NCBI GenBank assembly: GCA_964570765.1 | Contig: CAZMZF010000010.1 | Location: 19,377-83,376, forward strand | DNA: 64,000 nucleotides | Direction of reading: 5' to 3' | DNA from: CAZMZF01 sp964570765 | Lineage (GTDB): Bacteria > Zixibacteria > MSB-5A5 > RBG-16-43-9 | Shown here: positions 8,130-17,110 of the stretch, piece after piece | Layout of the letters: each line of letters opens with the position of its first letter | Position numbering within the stretch: the first letter of the stretch is position 1 | The notes under the pieces: model-generated | Databases searched by the model: none | The model's input: the letters and a program-made list of their open reading frames with translations, nothing else | What the model was told of the DNA's origin: nothing | Program-made: the position numbers and the translations under genes

Positions 8130-9779
8130 ATGAAAAGATTTATTAATGAAGAAAAAGGGTCAGCTTTACTTTTAGCCTTGATCATAATGGTTATGCTAGC
8201 TTTCGTTTTTATAGCAGCATTAACCACCTCGGTTACTGATATGGACATCTCAAAGAACCAGAAAGAGAGAACTTCTGCTTTTTATATGGCTGAATCAGGT
8301 TTAGAGTTAGGGATGGGTGTGCTGAAAGGTCACCCGAATATGTTGAATAATGATTCCTTAGAAGCATTGATAAATGCCAGCTCTAATTTGGGTAACGGAA
8401 GCTTTAGTGTAGACGTTACCGGCACAGCCCCATATAAAACCCTGACCTCTGATGGGAATTCATCTGAAGGGCAGAGTCAGGTTCAGGTAATGGTAAAGAG
8501 GAAAAAAGATCCATTTAATATCTGGAATAATATAGTTTTTGCTGGAGTAGGTCAATCAGGACACAGTATAGCTGGAAATGTCTCTTTTCACGGACCAGTC
8601 CATATCCTGGGAGAGGGTGAGCCATTTACTGACTCTAATGGCAATGGAAGTTGGGATCCGTCTGATACTTACACTGATTTAAACGGAAATGGAGTATGGA
8701 ACTCGGGAGAGCCTCTTTCGACCGACTCAGACGGAGATGGAGTATGGGACCCTACTGAACCATATACAGACTCAAATGGAAACGGTTTATACGATGGAAC
8801 CCTTACTGCTGTGGACTTAGCCTACGAACTTACCGGAACTGCCAGAATTTACAATAACTATACAGGCATAACCTCAGCCTTATCCTCAAGGATACCGCCT
8901 ATAGATACAACCACTTTTAATGGTGAGCTGGTAAATACTCTGGATGCTGAACTCAGAGTAAAACACGGACAGGTAAGTTTATCTGGATCTGCAACTGTGG
9001 GACAACCTAATGCTTCCGGTAATAGTGTAAAAGAGACGATGGATGGATGTTATGTTAGTGATGGGTATACCGGGAATAAAGGAGCTAACCAAGTTTATTC
9101 AGATAATGGAACAAATCAAGGTTATGATTTAGAAGACGGTCCGAGCTTTCCTAATCTAAGTGATGCTTTTACGGATCCGATAAGTGGAACTTCGTACCCG
9201 TCGTTCCAAAATTATTTGTATAATAATGCTCTGGTTATAAATGGGAATGTAAATTTAACACCTGGAACTTCCTATCCAGCTCAATCTAATTCCAAGGGGA
9301 GTATCTATTTAGATAATAGTGGCAATTTACAGATCAGTGGAATAGTCTATGTAACCGGCAATATTAATATCAATAATGGTAGTGGTGGAAATAAAAGCAC
9401 TCCTATCTTATTCGACGGAAGAGGAACTATGGTCTCGGCTGGGGACATCAATATCAGCACCCATGTTTTATCCAAGGGGATGTTCCCTACAGACGATGTG
9501 ATAGGCTTTGTTTCTGCTAATAACCTGAATATTGGAACCGGCTCAGGCGATTCACATCTGAATATTATGGGTGCCTTATACGCTCAGGAGAAAATTTCTA
9601 ATGCCAAGCAGAATCAAATAGCCGGCGCTATGGTTTCAAGTTATTTCGATATTAAAAATGTGCCAGACCTATTTCATGTGCCTGCTATAGTTGATAATTT
9701 ACCTCCAGGCATGCCAGGAGGAGGGACTTCTTATAAATATACTTATCAAATAGTACCCAATAGCTGGAGAGAATTATAA
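8130..9779 (+). CDS. PilX-like pilus protein with inserted calcium-binding repeats
   Basis: The N-terminus (EKGSALLLALIIMVMLAFVF, then 'ERTSAFYMAESGLELGM') matches the PilX N-terminal family of pilus tip-associated proteins. I prefer the ATG at 8130 over the in-frame ATG at 8109, because AAAGGAG at 8118-8124 sits just before it. The protein has 549 residues, much longer than a plain PilX. Residues about 164-223 hold four acidic repeats of the type D-x-N-G-N-G-x-W-D, which resemble thrombospondin-3/EF-hand calcium loops. The rest is a Gly/Asn/Ser-rich beta-type region with 'GNININNGSGG' features. A calcium-stabilised adhesin at the pilus tip is a reasonable inference. Confidence 0.75.
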   Translation: MKRFINEEKGSALLLALIIMVMLAFVFIAALTTSVTDMDISKNQKERTSAFYMAESGLELGMGVLKGHPNMLNNDSLEALINASSNLGNGSFSVDVTGTAPYKTLTSDGNSSEGQSQVQVMVKRKKDPFNIWNNIVFAGVGQSGHSIAGNVSFHGPVHILGEGEPFTDSNGNGSWDPSDTYTDLNGNGVWNSGEPLSTDSDGDGVWDPTEPYTDSNGNGLYDGTLTAVDLAYELTGTARIYNNYTGITSALSSRIPPIDTTTFNGELVNTLDAELRVKHGQVSLSGSATVGQPNASGNSVKETMDGCYVSDGYTGNKGANQVYSDNGTNQGYDLEDGPSFPNLSDAFTDPISGTSYPSFQNYLYNNALVINGNVNLTPGTSYPAQSNSKGSIYLDNSGNLQISGIVYVTGNININNGSGGNKSTPILFDGRGTMVSAGDINISTHVLSKGMFPTDDVIGFVSANNLNIGTGSGDSHLNIMGALYAQEKISNAKQNQIAGAMVSSYFDIKNVPDLFHVPAIVDNLPPGMPGGGTSYKYTYQIVPNSWREL

Positions 9780-9801
9780 AATATTAAACGAGGTAAGTAA
9801 A

Positions 9802-10287
9802 ATGTTATTAAAGAAGAATCAAAAAGGATTTACTTTCATCGAGTTGATGATTGTGGTGGTGATAATAGGAATTATGGCAGCCCTGGCTGCAGGACGTTTT
9901 GACAAGTTCTTTCTCAACCAGAAGCTTAAATCCAAAGGTAGAGACCTGCTTTCCAGCCTGCGTTTAGCCCGTTCTTATGCAGTAGCACGCAGAGCTTCCT
10001 ATGGCATCTATTTTGATTTGAATAATCGTCAATATATCCTGTTTAAAGATGTAGTGAATCCATCATCTTATACCTATGATTCCGGAGACTCGGTTTTAAA
10101 AACTGAGCCATTGTCTAATATATTTTCTTTTAATAACTGTACTTTTACTAATACAGCGGTGATTTACCTTTCAACCGGATCTGCCTCTTCCTCTGGAGCT
10201 GTGGATATCTATAATTCAGAGCTCTCTAAATATGTAAGGGTAGATGTTCTGGCAAGCACCGGAAGAGCTCGTCTAACCAAAAGTTAA
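9802..10287 (+). CDS. Type IV pilus minor pilin, GspH/FimT-like
   Basis: A 161-residue pseudopilin with the leader and helix QKGFTFIELMIVVVIIGIMA (residues 7-26), Glu5 intact. The 'SSLRLARSYAVARRASYGIYFD' segment after the helix is typical of the GspH/FimT family. It lies 22 bp after the PilX-like gene with a GAGG ribosome-binding site, and completes the minor-pilin set before the pilM gene. The major pilin and the motor ATPases PilB/PilT are not in this window. Confidence 0.8.
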   Translation: MLLKKNQKGFTFIELMIVVVIIGIMAALAAGRFDKFFLNQKLKSKGRDLLSSLRLARSYAVARRASYGIYFDLNNRQYILFKDVVNPSSYTYDSGDSVLKTEPLSNIFSFNNCTFTNTAVIYLSTGSASSSGAVDIYNSELSKYVRVDVLASTGRARLTKS

Positions 10288-10457
10288 TATATTTAATAAA
10301 AAATGTTTTTCCAAAACTATTAAAAGTATATTTTTTATCATATTTAAATCGTACTAAAAAAATTCTATTTTTCCTCTTAATATTTTAAAAAAATAGTCGA
10401 TAAAGAAATTAGTGATTTAAAGATTAAAAACGAAAAACATTTTTCAAAGAAAAAGAT

Positions 10458-11510
10458 ATGGCTTTAGGAAAAAAGGGAAGAACGGTAGCTGGGCTGGATA
10501 TAGGTGCCAGCTCTATTAAGCTAATCAAGTTTGAAGAAAAAGGTGGGGCTTATATTTTGAGGGCTCTGGGAATCAGGGAGATTCCACCGAACGCAATTGT
10601 AGATGAGGAGATCAAGGATCGGGATACTTTGATCTATAACATTCAATCGTTAATCGATCAGTGTGATCCCAGGATAAAAGAGGTTGCTATAGCGGTAGCG
10701 GGACATGGGGTGTTGAATGACAAATTAACTATGGATAAGAAATCAGGTAGCGAAGCAGAACAGGCTATCCTTTTTGAAGCTGAACAGAGAAGCCCTTTTG
10801 ATGTAGACGATGTAAGTTTAGATTATCATATTATTAAGGTGAATGAGGATATCAATAAGATGGATGTCTTATTGGTAGCCGCTCGTAAAGATTTTCTAAA
10901 ATCCTATATAGATTTAATCCTGGATGCCGGGCTAAAGCCGGTATTAGTGGATACCGAAACTTTAGCCTTGTTGAATGCTTATGAGATAAATTATGAGATA
11001 AATCCGGAAAAGGTGACCGTTTTAATAAATATTGGATTTGATACCATCAATTTGACTTTTATCAAAGATGGAGTTTATAATTCTGCCAGGGATATTTCCT
11101 CTGGGACTCGTTTGATATACGAATCGATAATGAAGGAATTCCGTCTTAATCCGGAATTAGCTCAAAAAACTCTTAAAGGAGAGATGGGGAACTCCATTGA
11201 CCAGGATATGCTGAAAGCCACAGTGGTAACTTCATCTGAGGAGTTAATCTCCGGACTAGAAGTTGCTTTATCCTATTTCAAATCTTCAGCCAAGGTTTCC
11301 AATGTGGACTGGATAGTTATGAGTGGAGGAGGAACTTTAATTCCTTTCCTACCAGAGTTCATCCAGTCGAAGTTAAATATACAGGTGGAGATAGTTAATC
11401 CTTTAAGAAATATAGAATATGACCCAGATGTTTTCAGACAAGTCCAGCCGGAGAAAATAGCACCGCTTTTAACCATTGCGGTTGGATTAGCTGCAAGGAA
11501 GGTAAAGTAA
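10458..11510 (+). CDS. pilM: Type IV pilus inner-membrane platform protein PilM
   Basis: Actin-like cytoplasmic ATP-binding protein that docks on the N-terminus of PilN and links the motor to the alignment complex. Visible features are the phosphate-1 loop 'VAGLDIGASSIKLIKFEE' near residue 10, the SHS2-type middle segment 'EAEQRSPFDVDDVSLDYHII', and the adenosine loop 'IVMSGGGTLIPFLPEFI' near residue 287. The length of 350 residues is usual. The 170-bp A+T-rich stretch before it has no clear promoter; it is followed after one base by pilN. Confidence 0.9.
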   Translation: MALGKKGRTVAGLDIGASSIKLIKFEEKGGAYILRALGIREIPPNAIVDEEIKDRDTLIYNIQSLIDQCDPRIKEVAIAVAGHGVLNDKLTMDKKSGSEAEQAILFEAEQRSPFDVDDVSLDYHIIKVNEDINKMDVLLVAARKDFLKSYIDLILDAGLKPVLVDTETLALLNAYEINYEINPEKVTVLINIGFDTINLTFIKDGVYNSARDISSGTRLIYESIMKEFRLNPELAQKTLKGEMGNSIDQDMLKATVVTSSEELISGLEVALSYFKSSAKVSNVDWIVMSGGGTLIPFLPEFIQSKLNIQVEIVNPLRNIEYDPDVFRQVQPEKIAPLLTIAVGLAARKVK

Positions 11511-11511
11511 G

Positions 11512-12213
11512 ATGATAGAGATAAATTTACTTCCCAAGGAGTTAAGAAAAAGAAGAGGGATATTTACTCTAAAGAAAAACACTGCCTATATTTTTGGCGC
11601 AGGAGGAGTATTAATTATCCTTCTGATCTTTATAAGTATCTTGCAAGGGATAAGGCTTCAAGGTTTAAACCGTAAAATAGCTGAAGCTCAGAAAAGAAAA
11701 GAAGAGCTTAAAGAAAGTATACGGCTGGTGGATGCCCTGACCGAGCTTAAGTATAAGATCTTAATGCGCCTTTCCGCCATCGAGTCTCTGGATAAAGATC
11801 GCTCCACCTGGATTGACATTATGGAGGATTTAAGCTCAAGAGTTCCTGACTATCTATGGCTTTCTTCTTTTAAGGAGACTCCTCCAGTTGCCCCCACAGT
11901 GCCTAAGGTTCAGACAACAGAAGAAGGAGTAGTTGATACTGTTAAAGTGACTCAACCTCAAGCACCACCAGTGTTAAGTCGAAAAGTCATCATTGAAGGT
12001 TACACCTTTTCTCTTAATAGCTTAGCTACTTTAATATTAAACCTGATGAGATCAAACTATTTTAATAATATAGAGTTAAATTACGTGAAATTGGCTGAGC
12101 TGGAGAAGCAGAAAGCCTACAGCTTTCAGCTAACCAGTGACCTTTTCTATGCCAGCCAGATCGATACTCAGAAGGAGCTAGCATTAAATCAAACCGGGTT
12201 ATCTTCCCCTTAA
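11512..12213 (+). CDS. pilN: Type IV pilus alignment protein PilN
   Basis: Bitopic inner-membrane protein of the pilus alignment complex. It opens with MIEINLLPKELRKR, the conserved cytoplasmic INLLP motif that binds the PilM groove, followed by a single transmembrane helix (about 25-45), a coiled coil and a periplasmic ferredoxin-like domain. A Pro/Thr/Val-rich insert (about 125-155) breaks the periplasmic domain. It starts one base after pilM stops and is followed by pilO after 31 bp. Confidence 0.9.
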   Translation: MIEINLLPKELRKRRGIFTLKKNTAYIFGAGGVLIILLIFISILQGIRLQGLNRKIAEAQKRKEELKESIRLVDALTELKYKILMRLSAIESLDKDRSTWIDIMEDLSSRVPDYLWLSSFKETPPVAPTVPKVQTTEEGVVDTVKVTQPQAPPVLSRKVIIEGYTFSLNSLATLILNLMRSNYFNNIELNYVKLAELEKQKAYSFQLTSDLFYASQIDTQKELALNQTGLSSP

Positions 12214-12244
12214 AAGGGGATTGGACAGTTTTTAGGAGGATGAA

Positions 12245-12835
12245 ATGGATTTAAAAGATCCAAAGATCCAAAAATTACTTTTGATAGCATTGGTCGCCTT
12301 TTTGGCAATTTATTTTTGGTATGCCAGGATTTATTCTCTGAATATTAGGAAAATAAACCAGAAACAAGCAGAATATGAGATGCTCCTTACCAATTTGAAA
12401 AACGTAGAGATGAAAGCCAAGAGTTTTCAAAACCTTAAAGCTGAATATGAAAGCCTACTTTCGAGATATAAACAGGTGGAGCTGCTTTTACCTGAAGAAA
12501 AACAGATCCCCTTATTTTTAACCCAGTTGCAGGCGGCCTCTCAGAACTCAGAGGCTAAAATAATTCAGATTTTACCTCAAGGCCTAATGCCAATTACTTT
12601 TTACAATGCCGCATATTTTGCTTTGGAGTTCAAAGGGAATTACGAGGATATAGGGACTTTTTTCGCCAGCGTAGCTAATTTCCCTTTTTTGACCAATATC
12701 ACTGATGTCAGCTTTTCCGGCTTACCAAAAGATGAGGTGAAGAAGGAAAAGAGCACGATTGCAATTTCCTGTAAATTAACCACCTATTTTATAAAAGAAG
12801 AGGAAAAACTTAAGAAGGTAGAATTTCCAAAATAG
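12245..12835 (+). CDS. pilO: Type IV pilus alignment protein PilO
   Basis: A 196-residue bitopic protein with one N-terminal membrane helix (about 10-28), a coiled coil (30-80) and the 'LLPEEKQIPLFLTQLQAASQNS' segment that is typical of PilO. It forms the periplasmic alignment ring with PilN and holds PilP. A GGAGG-type ribosome-binding site (AGGAGGATGAAATG) precedes the ATG. The gene is embedded between pilN and the AMIN-PilP gene. Confidence 0.87.
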   Translation: MDLKDPKIQKLLLIALVAFLAIYFWYARIYSLNIRKINQKQAEYEMLLTNLKNVEMKAKSFQNLKAEYESLLSRYKQVELLLPEEKQIPLFLTQLQAASQNSEAKIIQILPQGLMPITFYNAAYFALEFKGNYEDIGTFFASVANFPFLTNITDVSFSGLPKDEVKKEKSTIAISCKLTTYFIKEEEKLKKVEFPK

Positions 12836-12844
12836 GAAAATTCT

Positions 12845-14032
12845 ATGAAACAGAATAAGCTCTGGTTTGGAATTTTAATTAGTGTAATATTTTTACTGAG
12901 TCCTTTTTCTCTCCTTTGGGCAGAAAGCAATATTCAGAACATTACTCTCCAAAGGGAAGGAGACTATACTAAGATAACCATCTTAGCGGATGCACCTTTT
13001 CAATTTAATCATTTTATTGAGGAGAAAAAAGAAGGAAAGCCTTATCGGATTGTGATCGACTGTTTAAATGCGGTTAATTCTCTACCTCAAGGTAAGTTTT
13101 TGCAAATTCCTTCAGGAGTGATAACCGCTATCCGTACCAGTCAATATCAAACCTCTCCGGATAAGATCTGTCGGATTGTTCTGGACCTCAAAAATCCAGT
13201 GGTCTATAAGGTGATAGAGGAGAATGGGAAAAAGGGTGTCATATTGGCTCTTTCAACTCCTCAGGAACCAGTTTATCCTTTGTGGAGTGCAGTTCAGGAA
13301 AAATCAGTAAAAAGCGGGCAAAAAACAACTGAATCAATTGAAACTAAAACAGTCGCAAAGGTCAGCCAGTCCGAATCTGAATCCAAAGTTGTGGAGAAAC
13401 CCACAAAAACTATTACTGCTTCAAAAGAAAAATCTATAGAGAAACCTAAAAAAGAGTTAGCCGTTTCAACCGAAAAAGAGAAAGAAATAAAGCTTTCTCA
13501 AAAAACAGAAGTTACTCCCTCTGAGAAAGTGAAAGCACCGGATAAACCTGTTCCACCGGTAAAAAAAGAAGAGCAGAAAGAAATACCTGCGACAACAGAA
13601 CAGCAGAAAGTTACCGAATCTAAAAAGATAGAAGTTGCAGCGATAGATACCCTGAAGAAAGAGCCTTCAGTAAATATAGCGGGTAAAGTAATAGAAGAAG
13701 TTCCAAAGAGAAAAATACTGGTCTATCATAGCGGGGAAAGAAAAGATCCCTTTTCTCCTTTAACCGAGAAAAAGAATTTCTCAATGGGTGCAGTTCCTCT
13801 TCCCAGCATTGAGGAGCTTAAATTAGTGGGTATCTTAGAGGATCATAATGGGTTTAAAGCACTTTTAGAAAATGAACTGGGCTACGGTTATATTTTACAG
13901 CCAGGGGATAGGATAAGAAATGGATCTGTAGTTTCCATAGATAAAGAAAGGATAATCTTTCAAATCCAGGAATATGGATTTACCAAAAATATAGCTTTAG
14001 AACTTTTCACACCTAATCAGGAAGAGAGGTAG
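12845..14032 (+). CDS. AMIN-domain / PilP-like fusion protein of the pilus alignment complex
   Basis: The 395-residue protein begins with a signal peptide (about 1-26) and an AMIN domain (about 30-135: 'NITLQREGDYTKITILADAPFQ', 'YRIVIDCLNAVN', 'CRIVLDLKNPVVYKV'), a cell-wall-binding module normally found at the N-terminus of PilQ. A Lys/Glu/Pro/Thr-rich linker of about 140 residues follows. The C-terminus (about 290-390: 'RKDPFSPL', 'LPSIEELKLVGILED', 'GYILQPGDRIRNGSVVSID') matches the PilP beta-sandwich that couples PilN/PilO to the secretin. No lipobox is seen, unlike classical PilP. It stands in the pilP position, before pilQ. Confidence 0.8.
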   Translation: MKQNKLWFGILISVIFLLSPFSLLWAESNIQNITLQREGDYTKITILADAPFQFNHFIEEKKEGKPYRIVIDCLNAVNSLPQGKFLQIPSGVITAIRTSQYQTSPDKICRIVLDLKNPVVYKVIEENGKKGVILALSTPQEPVYPLWSAVQEKSVKSGQKTTESIETKTVAKVSQSESESKVVEKPTKTITASKEKSIEKPKKELAVSTEKEKEIKLSQKTEVTPSEKVKAPDKPVPPVKKEEQKEIPATTEQQKVTESKKIEVAAIDTLKKEPSVNIAGKVIEEVPKRKILVYHSGERKDPFSPLTEKKNFSMGAVPLPSIEELKLVGILEDHNGFKALLENELGYGYILQPGDRIRNGSVVSIDKERIIFQIQEYGFTKNIALELFTPNQEER

Positions 14033-14037
14033 ATTTT

Positions 14038-15360
14038 ATGTGGAATAATAATTTGAAGCTCAGAAAATTAGTCTTTCTTATCACAGCGTGGCTTTTTATT
14101 TTCTTTGCTCTCCAGGCTTTAGGACAGCAGGAGAAGGTTTTGAAGTCGCTTACCCTGCAGAATGCAGAGGTTCATTCGGTTATGAGCTTCTTAGCTGAAG
14201 AGGGTAGAACCAATATAGTTGTCGCTCCTTCAGTATCGGGAACTGTTACCTTGAGTCTAAAAGGTGTTACCTGGAGGCAGGCTTTAGAGATAATCACCAA
14301 AACTTACAATTTAGCTACCATAGAGGAACCAGGTTACATCAGAGTGCTTCCCTTGCAGGATTATCTCAATGAGTTAACCATTACCCAGAAACATCAAGCT
14401 GATCAGAAAACCTTGGTCACCCTGCAAACCGATATAATCTCCGTAAAAAATGGAACAGCCGCTGATTTGATTAAACCTCTTAAAGCCTCTCTTTCCGAAA
14501 GAGGGACCGTGGATGTAGATCAAAGAACGAACTCTCTTATCGTCCGGGATATCCCTGAAAATGTTGCCCGGGCAAAAGAAATGGTTAAGGCCTTAGATAA
14601 AGAAACAGACCAGATAAAGATATCTGCTCAACTTTTAGAAGTGGAAACAGGAACATTAAATGAATTAGGAATTGACTGGTCAGTCATTCCGAGTTTAAAG
14701 GGAAGTGCTGATGGGACCATACATAGTGAAATGGAAATCAATCAGAAAGGGAACCAGCTCGTAGATGAGGATAAGATTGGTAACTTTACCTACAGTACTG
14801 TTCAAAAGGATTTTAACCTGGATGCAACCGTCTCAGCTATGGTAAAAAGCAATAAAGCCAAGATCGTAGCTCATCCTGAGATTACCACTTTGGATAACAA
14901 AGAGGCTTTTATCCAGATGGGTCAAAAGGTTCCTATCAAACAATTTGATGCCTCCGGAAATACAGTAATAACCTTCGTTGAGGTCGGAACTATCTTAAAG
15001 GTTGTTCCTCACATTACCTCGGAAGGAAGAATATTGATGAAACTAAGACCGGAGAGGAGCTCTTATCAGTATGACGCCAATGGTGTGATTATCAATACAA
15101 ATAATGCCGAGACCAACGTAGTGGTGGATGATGGGCAGACCGCAGTGATCGGAGGATTAACCACCCAGGAAGAGACAAAACTCCAGAAAGGTATTCCAAT
15201 CCTTAAGAACATTCCGTTGTTAGGATACCTATTCAGCTACACTAAAAAAGAAGTAGTGAATCATGATTTAGTTATATTTGTTACTCCAACTATAGTTACT
15301 AATGAGTTAAAGGGATTAAAGTCCAGCATGGATACAGGAGTAGGGGCTAAGACCGAATAA
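14038..15360 (+). CDS. pilQ: Type IV pilus secretin PilQ, short form without AMIN domain
   Basis: Outer-membrane channel through which the pilus leaves the cell. After a signal peptide there is an STN/N0 domain ('LTLQNAEVHSVMSFLAEEGRTNIVVAPSVSGTVTLSLKGVTW'), an N1 secretin domain ('DLIKPLKASLSERGTVDVDQRTNSLIVRDI') and the beta-barrel secretin domain ('VPIKQFDASGNTVITFVEVG', 'VVDDGQTAVIGGLTTQEE', 'PLLGYLFSY'). At 440 residues it is clearly shorter than PilQ of Pseudomonas or Myxococcus because the AMIN domains are missing; an AMIN domain sits in the preceding gene instead. A terminator follows. Confidence 0.92.
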   Translation: MWNNNLKLRKLVFLITAWLFIFFALQALGQQEKVLKSLTLQNAEVHSVMSFLAEEGRTNIVVAPSVSGTVTLSLKGVTWRQALEIITKTYNLATIEEPGYIRVLPLQDYLNELTITQKHQADQKTLVTLQTDIISVKNGTAADLIKPLKASLSERGTVDVDQRTNSLIVRDIPENVARAKEMVKALDKETDQIKISAQLLEVETGTLNELGIDWSVIPSLKGSADGTIHSEMEINQKGNQLVDEDKIGNFTYSTVQKDFNLDATVSAMVKSNKAKIVAHPEITTLDNKEAFIQMGQKVPIKQFDASGNTVITFVEVGTILKVVPHITSEGRILMKLRPERSSYQYDANGVIINTNNAETNVVVDDGQTAVIGGLTTQEETKLQKGIPILKNIPLLGYLFSYTKKEVVNHDLVIFVTPTIVTNELKGLKSSMDTGVGAKTE

Positions 15361-15382
15361 GACCTAAAGCCATCTTATTTCT

Positions 15383-15424
15383 AAAGGCTTCCTTCTTGAG
15401 AGGGAAGCCTTTTTATTTTTTTTT
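15383..15424 (+). terminator. Rho-independent terminator of the pilus operon
   Basis: A GC-rich stem AAGGCTTCC/GGGAAGCCTT with a loop of about 10 nt is followed by an almost unbroken run of T (15409-15424). It begins 22 bp after the pilQ stop codon. Confidence 0.85.
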
Positions 15425-15924
15425 CGTAGGGGAGGAGCTTGTCCCCTCCCGCTTTTTTATTGATGCATAAATATTAGGGAATGCCGATGCAATTTGAATT
15501 TTAGCTTCGGGAATTCTCCCCGTAGAGGATCTTGAGACTATTCCCGAAGTATCAGAAAGAGCAAGGGAGGGGCTTGTTAATCCTTGCGAAATCCCGTTTT
15601 ACAAAGTCCTTTTCCATTCATCCTGTCATTGCCAGGAGTCTCCCACCTTGGTTGGGGGACGACGAAGCAATTCCCTCAGTTCGTAGGGCGAGGCCTCAAG
15701 GTATTGTCCGCCAGAGGCGGATTAGCCTTGCCTTTGCGACCCTGAAAGGGTCGCGCTACGAAAGCTTAAGATCAAACGGATTGATTAATCTTTAGCCTTC
15801 GAAGAAAAATGAGTATAGAGTCACTTTCAAAAAGTCTACTCTTGATTTATTAAGTTGAATGCTAACTTATCAATAATAAGTAAACAAATTATCAATTTGT
15901 CAATTAAAAAGTCCCCAATTTTTA
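15425..15924. repeat. Repeat-rich gap between pilQ terminator and the manC promoter
   Basis: The whole gap from pilQ to manC is 651 bp. Past the terminator it is a mosaic of repeats: a GTAGGGGAGGAG/CTCCCC hairpin near 15426, a GTCATTGCCAGGAG...GACGAAGCAAT piece (about 15625-15670), the 15-bp palindrome TCCGCCAGAGGCGGA (15707-15721) and a GCGACC/GGTCGC hairpin near 15737-15757. A frame of 87 codons at 15532-15795 consists of these repeats and is not a credible gene. The last 100 bp are A+T-rich and lead into the promoter. Confidence 0.6.
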
Positions 15925-15953
15925 TTGACAAGTTTCTTATTATATACTAAATT
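15925..15953 (+). promoter_or_regulatory. Predicted promoter of the manC gene group
   Basis: TTGACA at 15925-15930 is followed after 17 bp by TAAATT at 15948-15953, in an A+T-rich stretch. Expected start of transcription is near 15960, giving a leader of about 50 nt that ends in a GGAGGTTAAGGA ribosome-binding site. Confidence 0.6.
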
Positions 15954-16011
15954 GGTTTAGTTTTAAAACTCTTTTTCCGCAGGATCCAAATTTGGACCGG
16001 AGGTTAAGGAA

Positions 16012-17091
16012 TTGAACTATGCAGTGATTTTAGCTGGGGGGAAGGGGGAGAGGTTCTGGCCTCTTTCCCGGGTAGGGCGCCCCAAACAACTGTTAGAGAT
16101 AACCTCAAATAAAACCATGCTCCAGGAAACTATTGATCGGGTAAGCGACTTTATTACCATAGAGAAAACCCTCATTGTTACTGGAGAAAATTTAAAAGAT
16201 ATTATACTGGATAAGGTTAAACTGTTGAAGGAGAATAACCTCTTAATTGAGCCAGAGGTCAGGAATACCTGTCTGGCTATAGGAGTTGCGGCAGTTCATC
16301 TTAAAAACATCAATCCTTCTGCTACAATGATAGTCCTATCCTCTGACCACTATATTCAGAGCAAAGAGAAGTTGCAAAAAGTGTTAAAAGTTGGCTCAGA
16401 AGTGGCCAATCAAGGAGAATATCTCATAACCATAGGTATAATCCCTACGAGAGCTGAGACAGCTTACGGATATATTGAGTTTTCAGACCTCTTTACTACT
16501 ATAGAAGACATACCGGTTTACCGGATTAACCGTTTTAAGGAGAAGCCAAACCGCATGACAGCTCAGAAATATTATTATGATCGAAAACATCTCTGGAACA
16601 GCGGTATATTTATCTGGACTGCAGATACAATCCTTAAAACATTGCAAAGACATATGCCTGATCTTTATCGTGAATTAGATCTATATGCTAAGGAGATAGG
16701 TACAAAGAATCAGGTGCAGGCACTGAGAACCTTATATTCAAAAGCTGAAAATATCTCTATCGATTGTGCAGTTCTGGAAAAAGCAGATAATGTTTTGACC
16801 ATAAAAGCGGATTTAATCTGGGACGATATCGGTTCCTGGTTGGCTTTAGAACGGATTAAGGAAAGAGATCGGGAGAATAATGTGATCATAGGAAAAGCGC
16901 AAGTGACAAGCACGTATGAAACCACCATCGTCAATGATGGGCCAGGTATAATCGCAACCTTAGGGGTTTCTGATCTGGTTATCGTTAGAACCGGTGATAT
17001 TGTTTTTGTAGCCCATAAGACCAAAGCTCAGGATATTAAAGAATTACTTCAGAAGTTTGCCTCAGATAAAAATATGGGTGAATATCTCTAA
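16012..17091 (+). CDS. manC: Mannose-1-phosphate guanylyltransferase
   Basis: Makes GDP-mannose from mannose-1-phosphate and GTP for surface polysaccharides. The N-terminal nucleotide-binding signature 'ILAGGKGERFWPLSR' with 'PKQLL', the 'SSDHYI' metal/sugar motif, 'RFKEKPN' and 'HLWNSGIFIW' are all characteristic of the GMP family. At 359 residues it is the short, single-domain form without a phosphomannose isomerase domain. The start is TTG at 16012, chosen because the signature begins only 7 residues later and a GGAGG site lies at the right distance; no in-frame ATG is available nearby. Confidence 0.92.
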   Translation: MNYAVILAGGKGERFWPLSRVGRPKQLLEITSNKTMLQETIDRVSDFITIEKTLIVTGENLKDIILDKVKLLKENNLLIEPEVRNTCLAIGVAAVHLKNINPSATMIVLSSDHYIQSKEKLQKVLKVGSEVANQGEYLITIGIIPTRAETAYGYIEFSDLFTTIEDIPVYRINRFKEKPNRMTAQKYYYDRKHLWNSGIFIWTADTILKTLQRHMPDLYRELDLYAKEIGTKNQVQALRTLYSKAENISIDCAVLEKADNVLTIKADLIWDDIGSWLALERIKERDRENNVIIGKAQVTSTYETTIVNDGPGIIATLGVSDLVIVRTGDIVFVAHKTKAQDIKELLQKFASDKNMGEYL

Positions 17092-17110
17092 AGACCAGTT
17101 TATTTCTGCG

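Noticed and set aside
15532..15795. Open frame of 87 codons after pilQ
   Set aside because: It consists of palindromic repeat pieces (GTCATTGCCAGGAG, TCCGCCAGAGGCGGA, GCGACCCTGAAAGGGTCGC) and has no ribosome-binding site.
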